A stretch of DNA of 64,000 bases from Channallabes apus (taxonomy: Eukaryota > Chordata > Actinopteri > Siluriformes > Clariidae). Below are positions 58,508-64,000 of the stretch, piece after piece (position 1 is the first letter of the stretch; each line of letters begins with the position of its first letter). The notes under the pieces are model-generated. The model did no database searches, was not told the DNA's origin, and worked only from the letters and a program-made list of their open reading frames with translations. Position numbers and translations under genes: made by a program. Location: the NCBI GenBank assembly GCA_030522415.1, contig CM060124.1, positions 26,409,454-26,473,453 on the forward strand, written 5' to 3'.

Positions 58508-59023
58508 GGTCACAAGATGGCGCCGGTGTGTGTGGCTTGCCGTTTTCTGCTGACTTTGCTTTTTGGATTATTGTTGTTTTTGTCACTTGTCACTCAAAAA
58601 GTTAACTCTCTGTTGGTGTATGATCGCCAAACACTCTTGAACCTTCGGCCTGCTGTGGAAAATTTTACACGGTTTGAGAATAATGAGCAAAATCACTTTC
58701 CCCCACTGCTATCGGGAATACCTGCTCACCTCTACCGCTGTGCAGTTCCAGGTCGCCGGAGAAAGCGTTCCCGTCGCCGAGGCAAACGCAGCGGTCGCCA
58801 AGTGAAGCTTAAAGCCTGTTTGGCGTGTTTTCCTGAGACTTTCCGATCAAGCTATGGAACTGACCAGTACCGTATTATAGGTTTCACGGACGTGGCTCGG
58901 ATGAATTTTCTCGGTCGCATCGGAGCGCTCCGCGTTTTCGCCGGCTGTGAGGAGCAAATGCGGAGAACCTGCGCTCGCTTTGTCGGGCGCCCTGGCCTTA
59001 TCTCAACCCGCCCTCGACACTAA
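58505..59023 (+). CDS. LINE upstream ORF (basic, hydrophobic N-terminus)
   Basis: 172 codons. Residues 10-30 (CRFLLTLLFGLLLFLSLVT) form a hydrophobic segment like a signal peptide or membrane anchor. A basic patch (RRRKRSRRRGKRSGR) follows at about residues 83-98, then a Cys-containing stretch. It ends five bases before the ORF2 ATG (59,029), so translation of ORF2 may use reinitiation. Similar short ORFs with an RRRGKR patch precede the endonuclease in fish L2-like elements as I recall them. Function unknown; nucleic-acid binding through the basic patch is a guess. The first ATG may be at 58,505 or 58,517. Confidence 0.6.
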   Translation: MGHKMAPVCVACRFLLTLLFGLLLFLSLVTQKVNSLLVYDRQTLLNLRPAVENFTRFENNEQNHFPPLLSGIPAHLYRCAVPGRRRKRSRRRGKRSGRQVKLKACLACFPETFRSSYGTDQYRIIGFTDVARMNFLGRIGALRVFAGCEEQMRRTCARFVGRPGLISTRPRH

Positions 59024-59028
59024 ACAGG

Positions 59029-61581
59029 ATGGCCAAGATGGGCCTGGTAAATGTCAGGTCACTAACCAACAAAACTTTAATTCTGAAGGAGTTTATCACC
59101 TCACGTGGTTTGGACTTTCTTTTTATTATGGAGACGTGGCTGAATGTTGGTGAGTACAGTGCCTTCTCTGAACTTCTCCCCTCATCATATGCCTATCTAA
59201 ACTCCCCGAGAACATCGGGTCGAGGAGGAGGAATCGCGGTGGTCTATAGGGAGAACTTCTATTGTAAGCAGCTGTCGTTACTGACTTTTTCCAGCTTTGA
59301 GCTGAACTTGTTTGAGCTTGGCCGCTCTCATACAGTGCTGTGTGGAGTGATTTATCGTCCCCCTAAGTATAATAAGGACTTTCTAATTGATTTGTCAGAC
59401 TTTTTTGCTGAAATGATGCCGAAATATGATCGTGTCCTTATTGTGGGTGATTTTAATGTTCATGTCTGTTGCCCTGAGAATCTGCTGGCCAAAGATTTTT
59501 TAAGTTTAATTGATTCGTTTGGTTTTGTGCAGTCAGTGTCGGGCCCCACACAGGAGCAGGGGCACACCCTTGATCTTGTTTTATCTCATGGATTATCTAT
59601 TTCTAACATTGAAGTCTGTGATGCAGTATTTTCTGATCACATGCCTGTGTTGTTTAACTCTGTTCTACCAAACAATGACGTTAAACCATGTGGGCGATCA
59701 CGGCGCTGTCGCGTGTTTAACTCCTCCACCGCTGCTCAGTTCTCTGATGCGTTTAACCGGAGCTGTGATGATGACATCTCGGAGTACACTTCTGTTGCTG
59801 GCTTCAACACTGAGACACTAGCATCCTGGTTCCATTCCACCTGTAAGGCTGCCTTGGACTCTGTGGCTCCATTAAAAATCAGGCGCCCGAAAGTTAAATC
59901 CGAACCCTGGTTAAACGACGAGACTCGTGCTGTCAGATGTGAGTGTCGAAAAGTGGAACGCAAATGGAAAAAGGACAAATTGCAAGAGTCTTTTATTTCG
60001 TTGAGAGATAGTTGGCGTTTTAATCAGAAAACTGTTAAAGCGGCAAAAACCAAACATTACTCTGACTTAATTTTAGCAAACTGTCATAAGCCTCGCGTTT
60101 TATTTCAGTCTTTTAATGCAATTCTTAATGGTCCCCAAATCGACGGTTTCGAAAGCTCATATAAGGTGTGTGAAAACTTTCTCCAGTTTTTTATTGATAA
60201 GGTTTCTTCTACAAGGGCTCTTATCACATCTCCTGCATGTAACGCATCTATTTCCATTTCTGTCTCTAGCTCTGCTGTTTTTAACCAGTTTGAGCCCATC
60301 TCTCTTTCCTTTCTGTTAGAGATTATTAATATTATGAAGCCTGCAGGATCTCCTGCTGATTCCATTCCCCCACATCTCTTTAAAGAGTTGGCTCCCATTC
60401 TAGGTCCTAAAGTTTTAAATATTATAAATAGCAGCTTGGGATCTGGGGTGGTACCCACCCATTTTAAACATGCAGTTGTGCAGCCTTTGTTAAAAAAACC
60501 TAATCTTGATCCGTCTGTGTTGTCTAATTACAGACCAATCTCTAAGCTACCATTTCTGTCTAAGATTCTGGAGAAGGTAGTTTATACACAGCTAATAAGT
60601 TATCTTGGTGAGCATGGAATGCTTGAGGTTTTTCAGTCTGGTTTCAAGGCTCTTCACAGTACTGAAACAGCTCTGTTAAGAGACTTAAACGACATTTATC
60701 GTATTACTGATTCTGGTGACTCTGTGATTCTTCTGCTGCTTGATTTAACAGCTGCCTTTGATACAGTAGACCATGACATTCTTCTGTCATGCTTAGAACA
60801 CTGGGTGGGAATTAGGGGGACAGTTCTAGACTGGTTTAGATCCTATCTTAGATCCTATCTAACTTTTTCTGTTAGCCTTGGAGATCTTGAGTCATTATCG
60901 GCTCCTCTTACATATGGGGTTCCACAGGGGTCTATCCTTGGACCCCTTCTTTTCTCATTGTATTTGCTGCCGCTCGGCTGTATCCTGAGAAATCATGGCA
61001 TCTCCTTTCACTGCTATGCAGATGACAGTCAAATTTATCTCCCGTTAAAACAGAAGGAAGGCTACTCTGTCAAGGCGCTGTTAACATGTCTAGATGATAT
61101 AAAAGCATGGTTAGCCCAAAATTTTTTTAATTTTAATGATAAAAAGACAGAGGTTTTGGTATTCGGTCCTGGTGCCAGGGGTAAAGTTCCACCTCTGGAT
61201 TTAGGAGATTTGGGGCAGTATGTTAAACCTACAGCGTCGAATTTAGGGGTTATTTTTGATCATGGCCTTAAATTTGACAAACAGATTAGTGCTGTGGTTC
61301 GGTCCAGTTTCTTTCAGTTAAGACAATTGGCAAAACTTAAACCTGTTTTGTCCTTTAGGCTGTTTGAAATAGCCATCCATGCTTTCATCACCACTCGCAT
61401 TGATTACTGCAATGCTCTCTACTTTGGAGTTTCTCAGGCAGTATTACATCGGCTTCAGCTGATCCAAAACTCAGCTGCTCGACTATTAACGTCCATGCGT
61501 AAAAGAGAACATATCTCTCCAGTTCTGGCTTCTCTTCACTGGCTCCCGAATACATTTTTTAATTCTCTTGGTCACGTTTAA
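59029..61581 (+). CDS. LINE ORF2: endonuclease and reverse transcriptase
   Basis: 850 codons. The N-terminal AP-type endonuclease has METWLN (residue 34), GRGGGIAVVYR, GVIYRPPKYN, VGDFNVH (about 140) and SDHMPV (about 201), the set needed for target nicking. RT motifs are YRPISKLPFLSKILE, LLLLDLTAAFDTVDH (about 570), GVPQGSILGPLLFSLY (about 629) and HCYADDSQIY (about 662, catalytic YADD). The C-terminal part has SNLGVIFDHGLKFDKQI and DYCNALYFGV. The frame stops at 61,579 shortly after SPVLASLHWLP. A one-base frame change near 61,547 puts the remaining C-terminus in the next frame (61,568-61,843). Probably active until recently. Confidence 0.92.
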   Translation: MAKMGLVNVRSLTNKTLILKEFITSRGLDFLFIMETWLNVGEYSAFSELLPSSYAYLNSPRTSGRGGGIAVVYRENFYCKQLSLLTFSSFELNLFELGRSHTVLCGVIYRPPKYNKDFLIDLSDFFAEMMPKYDRVLIVGDFNVHVCCPENLLAKDFLSLIDSFGFVQSVSGPTQEQGHTLDLVLSHGLSISNIEVCDAVFSDHMPVLFNSVLPNNDVKPCGRSRRCRVFNSSTAAQFSDAFNRSCDDDISEYTSVAGFNTETLASWFHSTCKAALDSVAPLKIRRPKVKSEPWLNDETRAVRCECRKVERKWKKDKLQESFISLRDSWRFNQKTVKAAKTKHYSDLILANCHKPRVLFQSFNAILNGPQIDGFESSYKVCENFLQFFIDKVSSTRALITSPACNASISISVSSSAVFNQFEPISLSFLLEIINIMKPAGSPADSIPPHLFKELAPILGPKVLNIINSSLGSGVVPTHFKHAVVQPLLKKPNLDPSVLSNYRPISKLPFLSKILEKVVYTQLISYLGEHGMLEVFQSGFKALHSTETALLRDLNDIYRITDSGDSVILLLLDLTAAFDTVDHDILLSCLEHWVGIRGTVLDWFRSYLRSYLTFSVSLGDLESLSAPLTYGVPQGSILGPLLFSLYLLPLGCILRNHGISFHCYADDSQIYLPLKQKEGYSVKALLTCLDDIKAWLAQNFFNFNDKKTEVLVFGPGARGKVPPLDLGDLGQYVKPTASNLGVIFDHGLKFDKQISAVVRSSFFQLRQLAKLKPVLSFRLFEIAIHAFITTRIDYCNALYFGVSQAVLHRLQLIQNSAARLLTSMRKREHISPVLASLHWLPNTFFNSLGHV

Positions 61582-61843
61582 ATGTGTACATGGCCTTGCC
61601 CCTCCCCACCTCTCTGATCTGCTCCAGCCCTATGCCCCACCCCGGTCTCTCAGATCATCAGATAAACATTTGCTGATGGTACCCAAGACCAAATGCAAGC
61701 TCAGGGGTGATCGGGCATTTTCTGTACCAGCTCCTAAATTATGGAATGACCTACCATTAACCATTCGTGAGGCCACATCATTGAGGGTGTTTAAGTCTAG
61801 TCTTAAAACTCACATGTTTTCTCTAGCATTTAAACCAACATGA
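61568..61843 (+). pseudogene. LINE ORF2 C-terminus, displaced frame
   Basis: Reads CVHGLAPPHLSDLLQPYAPP, RSSDKHLLMVPKTK and RAFSVPAPKLWNDLPLTIRE, the standard C-terminal end of L2/CR1 ORF2. It is in frame +1 relative to ORF2, the only lesion noticed in the element. Confidence 0.88.
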
Positions 61844-62065
61844 GATGTTAATTTTATATATTGCTTGATATGCTTGTGATTGTGATTTTAATTATGTTCT
61901 TCTTTTATTATTTTATAAATTGTTTTATTTATTTTTATTATTATCTTGTATTTATTTTATTTTATTAGATTACTGTTATTATTTTTTTTTTTTTATGTGA
62001 AGCACTTTGGGACATTCTTGTTTGTTAAAGTGCTATACAAATAAATATGAGTTAAGTTGAGTTGA

Positions 62066-63443
62066 GAGGCCTACCACGCTAACCGGCTGAGAGACTTCAG
62101 CACTGGCAGGGCTCTTCAGATAGGGCATATTGGAATTATGCCGGGCCAGAGACTTGTCTCTGTGTGCAACAAAAGCAGACGGCTCGTACTATCAGCCGTT
62201 TATGGCTGCGATGGGTTTTCGCGCGGAGGCCCTTGTGGTTGAATCTCAGGCGCATCAACTATAAGAATCATGCATTCCTCCTGGATGCCCCTATCTCACC
62301 CTTCCGGCCTGCTTGGTGATATCGCTAACTCAGTCGCCACTAGGTTCATTAGGCGAAGTTATATATAACAAGCCTTCGGGAAATTCTTTACCCGCCGTGC
62401 TCAAGAGTCGGGACTGTCGGCCACCCAGTCTCGACCGGGTCTACTCTGGCGAGGTATGAAACACAAGGAGTGTGTTTTTGAGCCTGCCACCCCTCGTAAA
62501 GTTGGGGTGCGACGCGCCTCACTATCCGCCTCAAAAAGGTCAAACTGGCATATTGTCTTCTTCACAAAGAAACCCTGAGGTTCATGTGCCCAGGACCATG
62601 GGCGTGGCCCCCCAATGGGGAAAGGCATGCAGAATTCCTTTCAAGAATTAAGTGTTCTCCCTGACACCCCCAGGAGGTCGGTGTTCTTGCTCCGCCACCG
62701 CTGGTGTTTCGGGCAACACCAGTCTCCAATAAAGTGTTAGTTCCTCGGTTTTTCCTGCCATATTTCAGGATGCCGAACATCTAACATCCACCCCATTTAA
62801 CCAAGCCGCCGAAACTTTGCCCCTTCCTGAGAAACTGGCAGCGTGGAAGCTACTGCCAAGTATATCTCCTTGGGTACTAAGCACTGTAGAAAACTACAGG
62901 ATTCAGTTCTCACATCACCTTCCGCGTTTCAAAATGGCGTGGTCTCCACTTCCTTGAAACCGGAAAGTGCGCATCTCCTGACAGAAGTTGCTGGGGAATG
63001 GGGTCATGGAACATGTTCCCCTACCAGACAGTGAGTCAGGCTACTACAGTCGGTATTCCTTGGTTCCCAGAGGAACGGGGGGCTGCTTCCGCTATCTAAA
63101 ATAAATAATACAGTTTAAAAATTTGACTGTCAAAGTGAGACAATCGATTGAAGGACACTTACTTTCATATAGAAATATTGCCACAACACAGGGAAAGACC
63201 GGAGGTTCGCTTTCGGCGGGCGAAGCTTACCAGTATCGGGTCCTTCCGTTTGGCTTAGCTCCCTTACCCGCACATATGTAAAATACATGGATGTATTGAA
63301 TTACATAGACGACTGGCATTGCCCAGTCTTAGTAGCTAGCGCTTCGACATCAGCATGTCGTCCTAGCTCATCTTTGGTTCTAGGATTGAGAACCCAAAAG
63401 TAAACAAATCCATTCTACAAGGAAATCACGCTAGACCAGAAAG
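62066..63443 (+). pseudogene. DIRS-like retroelement, 3' part with RT remnant
   Basis: GC-rich decayed coding sequence follows the LINE. RT landmarks are GEAYQYRVLPFGLA (about 63,216), KYMDVLNYIDDW (63,278-63,315, with the catalytic DD) and LVLGLRTQK, with frame changes. The order and spacing match DIRS/gypsy-like RTs. The region 62,085-63,060 includes CCTGCCACCCCTCGTAAAG and other ORF1/RT linker sequence. No LTR or split inverted repeat was identified. It ends near 63,440, where another LINE end begins. Confidence 0.62.
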
Positions 63444-63444
63444 T

Positions 63445-64000
63445 TCAATTCAATTCAATTCAATTTTATTTATATAGCGCTTTTAACAATGGTCATTGTC
63501 TCAAAGCAGCTTCACAAAAATTTTAGAAATTTAACAAAAAAAAAAAAAAAAAAAAAAAAATATTATATATTATATATATATATATATAGAATAATTATAT
63601 ATAAAGTAATAAATAAATAAATAAAATTATAATAGAAAATAAATAAATAAAAACAAATAATAATAATTATAGAAAAGAAAATAATTGGAAGTGTGGATGT
63701 GTGAGAGAAATGTGCAGATAATAATGAGATGAATGAATGAAATGTCTCTGATGAGCAAGCCAAGGGTGACGGCGACGGTGGCAAGGAAAAACTCCCTGAG
63801 ATGGCATTAGGAAGAAACCTTGAGAGGAACCAGACTCAACAGGGAACCCATCCTCATTTGGGCGATAACAGATAGAAATGATATAACATCTTGTGTGTTG
63901 TGCAGGTGAAAATTCAATATGACAGAAATTATTTAAATTGTCATGAAGACCAGTTCAGCATAGGGACGAGTCAGTAGGTGCAGAGGGCAGATGAGGTCTG
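63445..64000 (-). repeat. LINE 3' end (minus strand), continuing past the window
   Basis: AATTCAATTCAATTCAATTT is the inverse of a LINE tail, and TATATAGCGCTTTTAACAAT the inverse of its 3' terminus. The following UTR (CTCCCTGAGATGGCATTAGG; GGAACCAGACTCAACAGGGA) matches 43,390-43,430 loosely. A poly-A (63,535-63,560) and AT tract lie in it. The coding part would be beyond the right edge. Confidence 0.8.

Larger units (their letters stand above)
58508..62065 (+). mobile_element. L2/CR1-type LINE, near full length
   Basis: Begins GGGTCACAAGATGGCGCCGG, a typical LINE 5' start. It has a short first ORF, then endonuclease-RT ORF2. It ends AAGCACTTTGGGACATTC, AAAGTGCTATACAAATAAAT and a GAGTTAAGTTGAGTTGAG tail. 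The 5' end, ORFs and tail are all present. It lies in the DIRS-like element. Only a small break near the ORF2 C-terminus is seen, so it is young. Confidence 0.88.

Noticed and set aside
62401..62780. Minus-strand ORFs opposite the DIRS-like remnant
   Set aside because: They lie antisense to recognisable element sequence and have no domain.

Overview
The window is eukaryotic, almost certainly from a teleost fish. It has no operons and no convincing host protein-coding gene. It is AT-rich with many dinucleotide microsatellites, and it is packed with element families typical of fish: Tc1/mariner DNA transposons, a Ty3/gypsy chromovirus, a DIRS-like element, L2/CR1- and Rex1-type LINEs, several tRNA-derived SINEs, and hAT-type and other MITEs. 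An ostariophysan (catfish-like) host is plausible from general impression only. The piece reads as intergenic or large-intron DNA built from nested insertions.

Layout. 0-8.5 kb: an unrecognised decayed coding remnant (0.66-1.5 kb), a small hAT MITE with 8-bp target duplication (1.65-1.91), a region rich in palindromic TACCATGGTA-like words (2.8-3.7), SINE remnants and mostly unique DNA. 8.5-11.4 kb: a 1.9-kb terminal-inverted-repeat (TIR) element carrying a second MITE, then the 3' end of an LTR-retroelement ORF with 36-bp repeats and the LTR after it. 12.4-18.4 kb: a decayed mariner transposase split by a very young Ty3/gypsy chromovirus (470-bp LTRs with one difference seen, 5-bp duplication CCTAC; gag-pro and pol separated by one frameshift in a T8 run). 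19.9-22.7 kb: a MITE, a 1.62-kb Tc1-like element with a nearly intact transposase, and a SINE. 24.5-31.1 kb: microsatellites, a 0.8-kb minisatellite, two SINEs, and a Tc1 relic interrupted by a TTAA-flanked transposon.

31.6-43.2 kb: a degenerate TTAGCATG-rich repeat field interrupted at a TA by a 7.4-kb element with CCCAGATAGCA/TGCTATCTGGG ends. Inside that element are a decayed piggyBac-like gene, a BEN-domain-like exon, a SINE and another Tc1 relic. A diverged inverted duplication lies on either side (31.62 and 41.37 kb). 42-48.9 kb: Rex1-like and L2-like LINE remnants on the minus strand, two copies of a tRNA-Gly-derived SINE with perfect target duplications, and a possible solo LTR. 49.7-50.8 kb: a Tc1 relic with a mariner MITE in it. 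52.1-54.5 kb: an 8-bp-unit tandem array split by a third coding Tc1 element (decayed). 54.5-56.4 kb: LTR-like sequence with a tandem 162-bp promoter-like unit plus a third partial copy. 57.5-63.4 kb: a DIRS-like element split by a near-full-length L2-like LINE whose ORF2 is almost intact. 63.4 kb to the end: the 3' end of a second LINE on the minus strand.

The most notable biology is the stratigraphy: at least seven insertions-within-insertions can be ordered by target duplications. Two mobile ORF sets (gypsy pol, LINE ORF2) look recently active. The 7.4-kb element may be a composite or a little-described family.
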